Positions 36,721 through 49,509 of a DNA stretch of 64,000 nt are shown here, piece after piece (position 1 is the stretch's first letter; every line of letters starts with the position of its first letter). A model generated the notes under the pieces. The model was not told the DNA's origin and did no database searches. It saw nothing but the letters and a program-made list of their open reading frames with translations. The position numbers and the translations under genes are program-made. Source of the DNA: Sclerodactyla briareus (lineage: Eukaryota; Echinodermata; Holothuroidea; Dendrochirotida; Sclerodactylidae); assembly GCA_026419785.1 (NCBI GenBank), contig JAODTK010003776.1:124001-188000 (forward strand), written 5' to 3'.

Positions 36721-39700
36721 CGTGGTACTTTGAAACATTGTCATTTAGGGAATATCAACCAGGTCGTGCCATAGATAGTACATATTGAAGACTAGCTCAA
36801 ACACCCAACAGTCCATCAACATGTATCATCATAGTCTTCTCGGCGACAGTAACTAAGATGTTAGCAAAGTCACCACATACCGTGAAAAGCAATTCGCGCA
36901 CAAGTCGGAGAATAGGGTTTAAGTAAATCTTCTGTGTGGGACGCAAGGTTTGTTGAGTGCATACTAAACGGCTACAAATTTTTGTACACGGTGCCAACCA
37001 ATACATGATGTACAGCACTTCTTGGCTATTTATGACGCTAATTTTACAGCGAGATCGCTTTTATCAATATCATAAAACTAAATCTCTCATTCCACAATGC
37101 TCGAAACGCATACGCCGATAACATCAAATGTTACATAGGAGTCGTCCATCTTACTTCAATCTTTTTTTTGTTTTCGGTGGACTTCAAGCTCCAATCGGTT
37201 CCACCGAGCATATGCCCTGGATGGATTTCAGTCGTCAGATCAAGCGGGGGTTTGTATCAGCTAGTTGAATCGGTTGGACTAGTCATTTTCTTCGGAACGT
37301 TTCTACTACTGGGTTCTGCTGCTTTGACTGATAAATAATCAGATACACTATCCGCACTATAGGTATGCTCTCAATGACACTGATAGATTAACATCGCGTT
37401 TTTTGGTATGGGTTGGAGATGAGAGGGGGGGTTGGTTGTTATACAAATTATTGCAACCCAATTGGGGGGAAGATAGGTGCAATAAGCTCCTCTGGATTCG
37501 AAGTCTAGAAAACAACAGAACAACGTATCCATTCTTTCCAGGTTACTGTGATTATATGCTACGCAAGAATCGCATCCACCTTCCACACATTGCCATCCTT
37601 GGGATAGTTGTGGCAGTCACGGAGGCACAGTTCAATCATACTCGCGCTTACCAGCAGTGGCGGCGGAAGCCATAAAAATTTAGGAGGGGAGGGGGCGCAG
37701 ACAAACTTGTTGACTGAATTGATATTTGTTATATCTAAGCGAAGCGCCACCATGGTGTGCGCGGAGCGTGTACCGAAAAAATTTGGGGTTTGTACGAACC
37801 TCCAGAGGCGGAACGGACTATTCCTGAGCGTGGTTAGCGTATCGACTTGTAGTCTGTAGGTTGGGACAGAGCCAGACAATGGAAAAGATAACAGGGTTAA
37901 CACTTTGGTTCCTCGCATTTTACAATATGACCCCAACTACAAGTGAAAAATATTAAGTAGTTTAGAAAGACACCAAAAGTGGTGTCTTGAAACGTGCGTA
38001 AGACCTTTGTCCCAATGGGATGAATTGTTGTAACAAACAAGTGAATCAGGGTAAAGATGGTTATTGTTGTTACGCACAACAAACGGTAGGCAAATTTTAA
38101 GCCAAATTTTACAGTATAAAAATCGAGAAATCATGCTAGTTTGGTCTGTCTTGAAAGGTACGTAACACCGAAAGCCATTACTGCAAGATAGCAAATGATA
38201 AATTCATTCACAGACATGTCATTTGGGGATTTCTCATGTTCATATAAAGCGAAACAAAAATGCAAGCCTCACTTTTCTATGTTAATCTAAGGAATTTCTC
38301 GAATAATCTAGTGGGCCTAGTCAAGGATCGCATTACAGGCAGTCGGTCATCATATTGCCAAAATGCTGATCGTGTTATTCTTGTTCTAGTTTTTTAACAT
38401 TTCTCTACGTGGAGGGTAATATTTCCCAATTCGATTACAGGACTCCGCTAACAAAGTTGCGAATATCGCAGACAGGCGGGCACGGGTTTTGGTACGCAAC
38501 ATTTGTTGAACTTAAGAACGGATACTAGTTGCAATTATCTAGGGGGGTTATATCTATTATCTATATTCCATCATGTTCGCAGACGATAATTGATGGGTAA
38601 TTGCGATGGTGGTGGTAATTTTCAAATTTCATTTGGTCAAAATTGTAGGGGGAACGGACAAAGGCCCCCCTCCCCCCCCAACCATTTTCCTTATCCCCCA
38701 CCGCTTGCGCCGCTTATGTACCAGAGTTGTCCGTGTAGCCTACCTACTGCGCATGTTCTCCCTCACGGCGCTGTCAGTCATCACGAGGAGTATGAGCGCG
38801 AATATGAATTTTTCTATTCAGTGTTAAGTTATGTGCGTGGAAATTTTCATAATAACCTGGAAGAAGAGATCGAAACACAAACTGATATGAAAAACGGTCT
38901 ATTCACTCCAGGAGTTTGTAGATATCATTCTCAACCCCCTGACAAGGAAGACGAGCTTTGAGATCTCCGGAGTGCGTAGTAGGACAACCACCAGAGGCGC
39001 AATTCATCTACGCAGTGACCATCTTATCGCAATGATAATCTCACGAATGTATAACTGTCGTTCTAGGCACCAAGTTCATCAAAATGTCAGCCGCCTAACG
39101 TTCATCAAATTGAACATGCCTATGTGAGAGGAGTGGAAAGCAAAATAACGATTTGGGACTCATCAATGGACATATCGATGAGGGGGGGGGGGGGGTGAGG
39201 TGTTTGCTAGGAGTTTTAGAATACTATCCCCCGACGTAGCATTTGATTTAGATGTGATACATTTTCGTAGTCGGAAACCAGTGAACGACTGGTACACAGT
39301 GGCTCTCTCCCCCTGTAGATTGGCCAGCTGTACAACATAAGCAGGCTGCCGGCAGAAAATCGACAATATGTGTTCGCATAATGTGAAAGCGCTGATTAAT
39401 GGATGCCTTATATCAATGCTAATTGCAGGAAACAATCGCTTGATTAGCTCCGCCTATTCAAAGATCCAAGTTGAATACTTTGAGCGCATGTTCTGGCTGA
39501 AACAAATTTGATGAACAACACATATAAGCTACGAGGTGAAGGAGACCTTGCTGATCCTCCAAGAACATGACTTTGGATGAAATTGACCCGTGTCTGATCG
39601 ACTGCCCCCAATAAAAATATAAAGAATTCAGAGATCGAAGGTTGGATAAGGTATCTGTTGTTGTTAACCTGGACTGCCTTGCCCGTGGAACTCTATAAAT

Positions 39701-40899
39701 ATGAACACTGCTCGAAATTCCATTCGACCATACTTCGGCCCGGAGATGGTTCGCCTCAGTGAAGTGAAATTTGGTGTTTTTCCGTGAGATTGATGGGTGG
39801 GATGTAGAAGAGATTCGATTACATTGAAATTGTTAACGGAAAATAGTGGAGGTAAAACTCAAAATGCAAACATTCACATAATTGTTCGACGACTTGCCAG
39901 CGATTGACGATGAGTGGTGTGAGAGCCCCAATGAGCGAGAATCTGATGCTATATAACGTTTTGCGAGCGATGAAAACGCTTCATAGGAGTCGGTCTCAGA
40001 ATTTGTGTAGTCGTGCTAGTCTGAGAGTGAAAGACCCATGTTCCCATCTGCAACTACTTAAGATCGATCAGTTGGTATTCAATGAAAAAAAAAAAATGTC
40101 TGTGAGAGTTGCAATTGTACATTGATTACAGTGGAAGGAAACTTCATTATGAGGAGCGTTTTCGTTCAAATAGTATGAGATTGAAACGCCGTGCTGAAGA
40201 AACTGAGAGGAAAACCCGGACATACCATTTTGGTCCATGGGTGAATGGAACTGTACCAATTATTGGTATGACTGGTGCTGTGAACCCAGAAACCTCCAAA
40301 TTGTGAAATCATTCCTGCCACCTAGATCGTGTGATCTGCAATCGACTGATATCATTCACTGTTGTTCGAACTTCTGATGTGGTTGTTGTGGCACCACAAT
40401 CCCACTTTCAATACAAAATGATCTCTGCTGTCAATAGCGAACCTTGAAGCAGACTCTTTAGAATAAGGCTTATGTTCCCTCCTACATATGCACGATGCAC
40501 TCTGTATGTTTATGTTGTACCATGCAGCAGTCTGCTCTGATAAATGTGGTGCGAAAGTAGAAATCTTGGAGGAAAAATTTCTAGACAGGGAAAAAATGTT
40601 ATTCTTACAACAATAGAGGTTCTTCATCTTCATGTTTAGTTGCTACCTATGTGCAACTTTCAATTTCATGCATGTACCATTCTTCAGTTTACACAAGTTA
40701 TTGCAAACATGGAAGAATGAACCAGAATTGACTTATAATGAATGAACCTGTCATACTTCTTTTCACCTAATTTTACCAGTATGGATTCCCTGCCAAAGGC
40801 GAATAAGAATTTAGCGGTTGGTGCAGCATGTGATGTAGTGTGCGGAGTGTGTGTTCCGCTCAAGCTTCTTGTAAACACGATAACTTTTTACAGCGAAGG
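36721..40899. other. Mostly unassigned DNA; possible DNA-element ends at 37655 and 38725
   Basis: CAGTGGCGGCGGAAGC at 37655 followed by GGAGGGGAGGGGGCGC is weakly mirrored near 38640-38725 (CCCCCTCCCCCCCC…CCGCTTGCGCCGCT), which may be termini of a ~1.07 kb non-autonomous DNA element. The match is low and no target duplication was found. G runs occur at 39181-39196. The 123-codon frame 38590-38961 ends in Lys-Glu-Asp-Glu-Leu but has no start context or domain to support a gene. Confidence 0.25.
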
Positions 40900-41710
40900 T
40901 GTGAAGGATTCATACTTAGTAGGTGGGTTGGCAATATGGGTCCCGCCCAAGGTCTACCAGAGGTCAATGTCGGACAACCTTTTAAATCGATAATTCTTAA
41001 CCACTAGGGTGTAGAGCATTATTACTTGGATGTAAGTGGTATATCAATTAATGATATTGTCTCCGGGTTTAGCAAAGTCATCTGAGGTGACAGAAGTCAA
41101 AACTTTAAAACATTGTAAACACAATAACTAGTGAAATAGAAGGTGCACTGCAACCATACTTGGTGTATAGTTTGACCATATGGAGTAGATGTCCCTATTG
41201 TATGGGACCTGGTACAGGTCATCTAAAATCAACAGAGAACAAAGTCTGAAAACCTGATAAAATATGATAACTATTGACATGGAAGTATAGAAAGTTCACA
41301 CTTAGTATGTAGATTGGCTATGAAGTACAAGATCCCAATTATTTCAGGGCCAGGTACAAGGTTATCTGAAGTAAACAGAGATAAAAAAAATGCAAACCGT
41401 GCAACATGACACTAATGGACAAAAAAGTACAAAATGGTTCCCTTGCTTTGTATGTAGGTATTGCCATTTGTAGTGATGTTCCATTGTTTTTGGATCTGAT
41501 CCAAGGTCATTTGAGGTCAGTTCAGTCAAAATCTGATAACTTTCGAATCTCCATACTACCAATGCACACGTGAAGTCATACTTGGTATGGGCCTGGCCAA
41601 TGTGGCCATATCGAGTAGGTGACCTAGTGTTTAATTTAGGTCTGTCATTTCCAAGTTCATCTGAGGTCAATACAGGTCAAAGTATGAACACCTTGTAAAC
41701 GCGAGAACCA
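40900..41710 (+). repeat. GGTCA-type tandem array, about six units of 115-150 bp
   Basis: The word CATACTTxGTxxGxxGxTTGxC recurs near 40911, 41155, 41297, 41448 and 41578, with a weaker unit at 41026. Each is preceded by GTAAACACxATAAC-like sequence and followed by CATCTGAGGTxA and AAAGTCTGAAAAC-like words. It belongs to the same family as the 30.6 kb and 10.3 kb arrays. Confidence 0.68.
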
Positions 41711-42604
41711 CTGAACTCAAAGGTGTATAAGCCCATCAATGACAACGTAAAGATCGTACTCATTCCATTCTTCGAATTCACTCTTTAATGTTGATTCTTT
41801 CTTCCCATAAAGGAATTAATTCCATCGCGAGTATGAAATGCACTGCATCTGGTGTATTTCGCATCATTCCTAACTCAAAACTTCCTCCACTGCGTGATTT
41901 GTGGAGTTTCAATTACCAATCAGGCGATTCAGGTCTCTTCATATTTGTAGAGGTAAAGAAATGGATAGGGGGGGGGGGGGAGGGTAATGCCATCTGGATA
42001 GCCTTGGTGCTACATTCTGTTGTCGATATGATATACTAAGTATGGGGAGTGATGGGTGATGGCTTACATCTGCATGTAGAGTAGAATAACAACATAACGG
42101 TAGTGACCCACGTATCTGCAATTCGAAATGTATATATACCTACCCTAACATAGCCTGCAGAACATTGAATTCTTTGGTCTCTATTCTCACTTGGAAATTG
42201 TCCTCTGAAATTGTCCCCGCGGCGAAATATATTATACCCCATCTCATGTTATCGTCATGAACATCACATGAATTTTTTTTTTTTCCAATCGAAGGGTGGC
42301 AACGCTCTTTTGGACCAATTTCATTCATACTTCTAGTCACGTGTTAGGAGGTAATCGACTTTACACTCCTGCCTATGCTGAGGTTCCGCCTGCAGTATTC
42401 ATCATATTCAGATAAAGCAAATCGTTAACATTTTCTCCTTGCAAAAATTAGACATATCTATACATTGCGTGTTATGTACACCGACACAGTTGATTGAAAA
42501 CACGCCTCAAAGGGCAAGGTCACAATTCAGGTACGATTTAGATGTGATTCGATTTTTGATTAGACTAGATTTGACCGAGACAAGTTATATACGGTTGCCG
42601 GCAA
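41711..42604. other. Unassigned DNA
   Basis: A G run is present at 41968-41980. No repeat or gene was recognised. Confidence 0.3.
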
Positions 42605-42756
42605 CTCCCCCCCGACAATTCCCACCCAAACGTGACCAAAAAAAAAAAACCCCCCTAACTTCGACCCCTAACCTAATTCTGGCCATAAAAAAACATTCCG
42701 TTGAGGGGGAATTGTCCGGGTGGAAAATTGTCCGGGTGGGAATTGGTCGGTCACGG
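42605..42756. mobile_element. Small palindromic element with GACAATTCCCACCC ends, copy 1
   Basis: The left end GACAATTCCCACCC (about 42613) is mirrored by GGGTGGGAATTGGTC at 42736-42748, with an inner GAATTGTCCGGGTGG doubled at 42709-42730. The core includes a CCCCTAACCTAATTCTGGCC stretch. The same element, inverted, is at 62990-63140. Frames across both are non-coding. Confidence 0.72.
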
Positions 42757-43149
42757 TGTAAGACCGATATGGATGAATACGAACAAAAACGTGAGGAACC
42801 TATTTGAACCTAAATTGCCTCGCCTAACGGACACTGACGGGAAATAATTTGGACTGAGTTTAAATATATGTCATGTGCAATAATAACGCAACCAAACGTG
42901 GACTGGGTGGACTCCGCTCCTCCGAATACCTGAAACTTTACCACGATGAACCTCCACGGACGTGATCTTGAATACTAATTATACATTTGCGCAGGCTATC
43001 CGTAACATCTAGAATAATAATTAGTTACTAGGGGCATTCTGCGAAGGTTAATGCTCCGCAGTTCGGAGGAGGGGTGTTATCAATTCACTTATTCCAGTGA
43101 AACATAACCTAGTTAGAGCACAATCACAACTCACTCGGAACCTCAATGC
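42757..43149. other. Unassigned DNA
   Basis: No motif seen. Confidence 0.3.
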
Positions 43150-43400
43150 GGTTTAGGGCTTTTAGGCATGTACTATTTCAACAGCTTGTTTCTGCCCCCA
43201 TTACATGCGATGAGTTGTATTAGAGGTGATGCTGTCGATAATACCTCATGCGAAAATGAACAGCTGATTCCCACTCCTTTGGAATGTATTTCTGATTGGC
43301 TAGTGGTATCGTATTGTGACTATAATATATTTGTTTTATGGTTGGGGAATAATAATTGGGAAGTAGGGGTAGCCCAGCACATAAAGTATTCCGAGGCAGT
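43150..43400 (+). repeat. Family A fragment, copy 3
   Basis: CAGCTGATTCCCACTCC and ATTTCTGATTGGCTAGTGGT with ATCGTATTGTGACTATAATA-like sequence (43260-43340) match 53230-53300 and 34107-34190. In this copy and at 53.2 kb there is no insertion like the one at 33470-34107. Only about 80-150 bp align well. Confidence 0.5.
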
Positions 43401-44689
43401 GCTTATCGACCTGTAATGTCCTCGCGACGGGACAACTGAATTCATTAATTACGCGTTCTCATCCCAAACCTCAACACTCACCCAGCATACTTCTCTTTTC
43501 TAGGTATTAAATCGATTTCACGTCCACTTTTTTATTCTTACGAAATGATAAGTGACACTGCGCATTCTTCAAGGTAAAGTAACGTTCCATTATGTTATCA
43601 TATTGGAATCGCCACCCTAAACCAAAAATACGAGACGATATCTTCGCTGCTCACTTGAAAATTATAGCCATGGAGTGGCAGGTGAGCACCCGAACCATTT
43701 GTTTTCTTTTTTTCTGAGTGACTGTCCTAGCCAATTGCATAGCCATAAGCCTTAGACGGAGACGAACCCATAATTATTCGTCCTCAATATTTGAACGATA
43801 TAGATATAATGCTTGAAACGCGTGAACGATTACCCCTTTTCATATTGTTTCCACTTGCATTTTGTCCATTCCCCGTACGCGAATCGCTCCAGCAAAAAAT
43901 TGACGTTACTATAACTGAATAGTGAGAGGCCCAGCGGTCACCGAAATGCTCTTTCTTCTGTAATACGTTGAGCCATTGGCTCGACGAATTAGTCGTTCAC
44001 AATATATTTTAGTATATCTGAATTGACTCCGTAACTCGCGACATCAATGGTGTAGTGGTGAACAGTGCAAGCACGCAATATGTATGTGACCTCTCAAATT
44101 ATCAGCCTCCTTTCTTCTTGCTGAGGAATATGGTGTTGATGCTCTTGTACGAGTTTGGTCCTACTAAGTGAGACCCGATTTTGAGAGGAAACCCTCGAGC
44201 AGTTTTGCCGTGGATGACCTTACCTTCTCCAATAGTGTCACGGGGTTTATCCCTCTCCTATTCTGAAAATAACATTCATCTGTAGAAAAACCATTATATA
44301 TGGAATTAAGAGAGTATTACTGTGGACGGAAGAAAAAGAAATGAAGTGAGTGAATCGTTTATTAAACTGAAACTTGTAGAGGATACTTTACAGCAGGCTC
44401 AAAATGTACACAGATTCGTGCTCATATCAAGAGGGAAATGTATTAATGTTCATACATAATAGGAGAGATTAAACGATCGCGAATCGCTTTTTCAGATACC
44501 TACTAGAAAGTTCCAGGATCCTGCTGAGGCGGATACTAAATTATCTAGACCGATACCAAATGAGAAGGCTAGATTGAAATTGATGACGATGGCCAACAAA
44601 AATATCAAGACAAAGACGGAGAGCAAAGCAGAGTGAAGTACGTATCTTTTTGAGGGCATGGATGTAACTTACTATCATTATGTATGTGG
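43401..44689. other. Unassigned AT-rich DNA
   Basis: No domains or repeats recognised. Confidence 0.3.
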
Positions 44690-45620
44690 GATCTCATCGA
44701 TCTCCTGTGACTGCCTGGAGGGTTTGGCAAGAGCTTCCATAATCTATATCGACTTCCAAAAGGTCTTTCTAAATACCCAAAGTGCTGTAAACCTGTCTGA
44801 TTGCGTCTCTACTTCTCCCTGCTGTCTTAGACTCAGAGATTCCGCTAGTTTCCACAGTTTCTCATCGCCGAATGGCTTGTGGGAATGCTCGCAGAGGGCC
44901 ACTGACTGGGGGGGGATTATCGGGTGAAAGTCACGTTTCTGCTGGTCTTGGCTGGACGCGTGCAATATACTGTGAGGACTTGCAGTTGAGCGAATTCTGT
45001 GGTTACGGTTGGGGCACTCAGTTGGGAATGGTGAGATACGTTGAGAACTCGATGCGATCCAGTCGTGTGGATGGGCACTTTGAGTCAATTGTCTACTCAG
45101 CGGTGTTATCAGTGGCTGCCCTGTATTCGAGACCGAGGACTAAGCAAGGACTTGGGCTGGAGTTTTATAGTGTAATGAACTCACTGGGAGGGCGAGGGGA
45201 GTTCTGCACAGTGGAACCAAGTACTGTCTCGCAAATTAGATTCTTATAGTCCTGCTAGTTTCTAGTTAGGCATTGACTTATATTGTTATGCTGAGCCGGA
45301 GACTAGATTTACGTCTCCTACCTCCCTCATCCTTAGCCTCCGCTAGTAAACTGTGGAGAGGCAATTGAGACAGGGTTTTTCGAGGAGACGGTGGATATTG
45401 TGTTGCCTTCGTGTGCGTCAGCTGCCAGTGGCTAGGATATGAGTGCCTCTGGGGGAAACCCGGGGAATCGGCGACGTAGCTCATGTTTGTCGTAGCTTCA
45501 TGGAGTTAGCAACAGGTCAAGTCAAAGTTACATCGATGCATCGCCTGTGATTCGAAGTTGCACCAAATACGGCGTCGTAAATAGTTAAATATTAGTTAGT
45601 GAATGTTAAAATTCGACGTA
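44690..45620 (+). other. TE-like DNA of unknown class, with a single RT-like motif
   Basis: The frame reads LEGLARASIIYIDFQKVF at about 44714-44767, which resembles palm motif A of CR1-like RTs (YxDFQKAF), but nothing after it continues an RT. The downstream 800 bp is comparatively GC-rich and has no recognisable domain. It may be a very short RT remnant or coincidence. Confidence 0.25.
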
Positions 45621-45754
45621 ATTACTTGTCCTCTCCTAATCGATACTAAGAATTTGTAGTCTGGAAATGATTGCTCATGTCGTTCGGGAGGATGTGACAA
45701 CCAGGATTAGACAACGCATACTATACAGCTGATTAGACCAAATGGCAGAAAGTT

Positions 45755-45900
45755 ATGTGGTAAGTGATTGACGAATTTTTTCAACACGTTGAACTGAGAT
45801 GGCGGGGAATAACTACTAGAACCAATAGCGACAGTTTATCGGGGTGTCAGTTATTGACGAATTTTTCAACCGTGAACTGACGATGGCCGGGAAAATACAA
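45755..45900 (+). repeat. Short tandem duplication (~85 bp)
   Basis: ATTGACGAATTTTTTCAACA…GAACTGAGATGGC at 45768 recurs as ATTGACGAATTTTTCAACC…GAACTGACGATGGC at 45853. Confidence 0.7.
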
Positions 45901-46199
45901 TGACCCGATTGACTTTTCCTTGTCACAGAAATGACTGTGAGATGCTAACAATCAGTTCCCCCAAACTGGAACTGGGCGTTGTGACTCACCGCTCTCACGT
46001 AATGGAGTAATTGCCCTGTGGAACCCTACCCGCCTCTTACACTCTGATCTCAAACGGGCCATTACATGACCTTAGTCCGCCAACTACCTCGGTGTACAAC
46101 CTGATGCTAGTCGTATTGTTATTTCAATTTTTGATGGCATTTTGCACATAGTTGCTATTCGAGTTTCACTCAGAGGAAAAGGGGAATAATTTCGCCTAT

Positions 46200-48145
46200 A
46201 GTGAAATCATTGCGCCCATGATCGAGATTACATAGTCTATGATCAGGAGGACCCACCTTCCTCCCCCCCCGCCGGCCTCCGTGAGTGGTATCATTTGTCC
46301 GGGGACCGTCTGACAATATTTTCATGTTACCATCGAAAATGTTGGGAATGAACTCTGCACATCCGCCCATTTCCAAAATGGCCGCCGTTTTGGACTGTTT
46401 TCACCCATATCATGTCATACAAGGCTCTATTTATAATCTGTTGTTTACCTATTTCTGGGTCCAAAAACAAAGGCGTCCAGTCCAGAATCAACAACTTCAT
46501 GTGCTGTGGCGGCCATTTTGAAATTCAAAACGGCCGCCAAAATGGCCGCCAAAGTGAGGAAAATCTCAATTGTCCAGAACCTACAATAGAATATCCAAAT
46601 TGGGTATTAGTTAGTTTGATGTCTGGTTCCCAGTACCATTAAGACTAATTGCAATTTGTGGTGCTGTAACCACTTTGAAAAAATCCAAAATGGCCTACAA
46701 ATGGCCACCACATGCCGCCCAATGAATAAATTACATAGTAGGCAGGAGGAAATACATACAAAACTCACAATTGGGCAACAATCACTGTGTTTTTTGATTC
46801 CTGTGATTTATTAGAATTATTCTACAGGTTTAGCACTGTTAACATTTCAAAAATCCAAGTTGCGCTAAAATGGCACCAAAATGGCGCCAGCATGTTGAAA
46901 TTAACATAATATGCAGAAATACATACAAAATATGCATAATTGGGCAAAATCAATGTGGTTTTGGATTCCTAGTGATTATTAGAATCTTCCTAACAGGTTG
47001 ACACTGTTACCATTTCTGAAATCAAGAGGGCGCCCAAAATAGTCACCAAATGGCCGCCCATAATGTTTAAAATTACATGATATCAGAAAATACATACAAA
47101 ATATTCACAATTGCCACTTTGTGTGGCCATTTTAGCCGCCATCTTGGATTTTTGAAAATGTTAACAGTGCAACCTTTTGGAAAACTTCTAATAATCACTA
47201 GGAATCGAAACCACATTGATTGTTGCCGTTTTTGTATATTTTGGTAGGTATTCCCTGCATATTAGTATTTTATTCGTTCTGGCGCCATTTTGGTGGCCAT
47301 TTTCGCCGCCCCTCTTGGATTTTTGAAAATGTTAACAGTGCTAACCGTTTAGTAACTAACTTCTATAATCACTAGGAATAGAAAACCACATTGATTGTTG
47401 CCCAATTGTGCCTGTTTTGTGTACTTTTCCTGCTTATTATGTAATTTTTATACATTCTTGGCGGCCATTTTGGTGGCCATTTTAGCCGCCATCTTGGATT
47501 TTTTGAAAATGTTAATAGTGCTAACCTGTTAGGAATAACTTCTAATAATCACTAGGAAACAAAACCCACTTTGATTGTTGCCCAATTTTGCATATTTTGC
47601 GTGTATTTCCTGCATACATGTAATTTATTCGTTTCTGGGCGGCCATTGTTGGTGGCCATTTTGGCAGCCATTTTGTTTTTCAAAGTTTCACCACATCACA
47701 GCACCACAATTGCAAATTAGTCGTACTGGTTACAGGGAACCAACATCAAACTAACTATACCCATTTGGCTATTTCCTTTGTGTTTCCTCATATTTTGTGA
47801 TTTTCCCTCACTTTTGAAATACATTCAAAATGGCGCCCAGCACGTGGTAATTTTGTTGAGCTGACTGGACGCCATGCCAGAAAATATGGGTATACGGCCA
47901 ATTATACCATATAGCCTTGTATGACATATATGGTGAAACAGTCCACACGCGGCCATTTGGAAATGGGCGGCTTGTGCAGATTCACCCAACATTTTCATGG
48001 TAACATGGAAAATATGTGATTCCAGAACCGGATTTCCCCGTAGAATATGATACCACTCCACGGAGAGCTGGGAGGGGTGGGGGGGAAGTTTGGGTCCTCC
48101 TAGCTCATAGCAACAAGTGTAATATCAGATCACTGGCCGCGATGC
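46200..48145. mobile_element. Foldback element (~1.9 kb) with ~0.9 kb inverted arms
   Basis: The left arm (about 46200-47105) and right arm (about 47110-48145) are inverted copies. Paired landmarks are GGAGGACCCA (46246) with TGGGTCCTCC (about 48090); GAGTGGTATCAT (46282) with ATGATACCACTC (48047); CATTTCCAAAATGGCC with GGCCATTTGGAAATG (about 46368 / 47952); and CAAACTAACTA with TAGTTAGTTTGAT (about 46609 / 47748). Each arm holds ~180 bp subunits built on AAAATGGCCGCC words and AACAGTGCTAAC. There is no transposase; frames here are incidental. The two arms are diverged by many small indels. Confidence 0.85.
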
Positions 48146-48689
48146 GTTTGGTGGGAAGCGATAAAGTGTCAAACATGGTGGCGGCAAACATCTATATTAC
48201 TTATGGAACTAACTAAAATGAAACGTTTGAAGTGAGGAGATACTATTTACATGTTCTTCCCACTAGTATACAGAAAACTCGAACGCTTACACCTACAATC
48301 TCCAACCCAAAACATTCCACAAGGTCTCAGTGTATAAACCTGCCCCGCTGCTGTGCTTTATCTCATCGGCACCAGTGGGGTCCGGATGAGATATTTGTAG
48401 ATAGTTTCGCCACTGTTGCCGATACTCTGGTGCTAGGATGTCTAACATGATTACCCGCCGTATTCTTGTTTTAGTTGGCGTGTGGCTTAGGTGTGTGTGT
48501 ACTTGAATGTGCCGGGGCATCATTGAATTGCTGTGCTGATCAATTACTTGCGAAATAGACATATAATTGTCCCATTTTCAGATTACTGGTTCAATTGTGA
48601 GTTTTTCATTTTATCTGTCCTTCTTGTTTTATGGGAGCATAGTCTACAGGAAATAGTCTCCAATCGTTCAAAGGGATCTGATAATAATT

Positions 48690-49509
48690 TCCAAAAGGGC
48701 TTCCGCTAAGCAAATGTTTTTCAATGTCGAAGGTGCAAAGTTATGCAGGTTGGTTTTCAACAATCGCAACGCTTCCTACAAGTTGAATTGGGCCGAAATA
48801 TTCAGGGAGGTGATTTCAGAAAAAGATCTTGGGTTTGTTTTGATTCTTCTTTGAAACCTTCCAAGCAGTGGTGCTGAAGCTGCTAGAAGAGTGAATTGGA
48901 TTCTTGTCTTGATTAGACGTCACTACTTCAGTTTTTCCTCCAATGATATCGTTGTCAGGCTGTTTAAGCACTGGCGAGAACTCACCTGGAGTATTCTGTA
49001 CAATTGTTGAATCCCTACTTTGCAAAAGACAAGCATGTAATTGAAAACGTTCACGTAGGGCAACTAGATGATTCACTGTCCGAGAAATTTTCTACGACGA
49101 AAGATTAAGGCGTCTCGGTCTACCTACATGGAGCTGAGGCAATTCGGGGTGACTTATTCAGTTTTCAAAATTTTCCAGGGACTCGATGGCCTGTCCTTCC
49201 CTACTTCTTGGATTTTCCATGCCACTGCAAGATAGAGCCACTGTCTCAAGCTTCGTGGCAGGGCTGCAGATGGACATTCGTAAATATTTCTCTCGCAGAG
49301 AGTGATCAATGCGTGGAATTGTCTTCCTGAGAATTTTGTTGCTCTAAAGAGTGTGAGGCGTCAGACAGTCTTGATTTATTTTTCAGAATCACGGGCGTAT
49401 TATTTAGTTTGAGTTTTGGTTCTGTTTTCTTTCCTGGGATTGTTGTGGCTCGGGTCGTTTGTGGGATTTATGTCCCTTCCTGAACCCTCATTCACCAACT
49501 AACTAAACT
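48690..49509 (+). mobile_element. CR1-like LINE, 5'-truncated (RT C-terminal region)
   Basis: Frames shift, but the order is clear: FNVEGAKLCRLVFNNRNASYKLN (about 48718-48790), EKDLGF (about 48818), SLKPSKQC.AAARRVNWIL (about 48850-48910), SNDIVVRLFKHW (about 48935-48975), EYSVQ..NPYFAKDKHVIENV (about 48990-49055), RGDLFSFQNF (about 49148), and WNCLPENFVALKSV (about 49312-49355). It ends with CCAACTAACTAAACTA. The catalytic core is missing. It is a close relative of the minus-strand element at 13239-14010. Confidence 0.8.

Noticed and set aside
37655..38725. DNA transposon with CAGTGGCGG ends
   Set aside because: Terminal similarity is low and no target-site duplication was found; mentioned only as a possibility.
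38590..38961. 123-codon frame ending in KEDEL, resembling an ER-retention signal
   Set aside because: No signal peptide; the N-terminal part is simple-sequence proline; a five-residue ending is easily coincidental.
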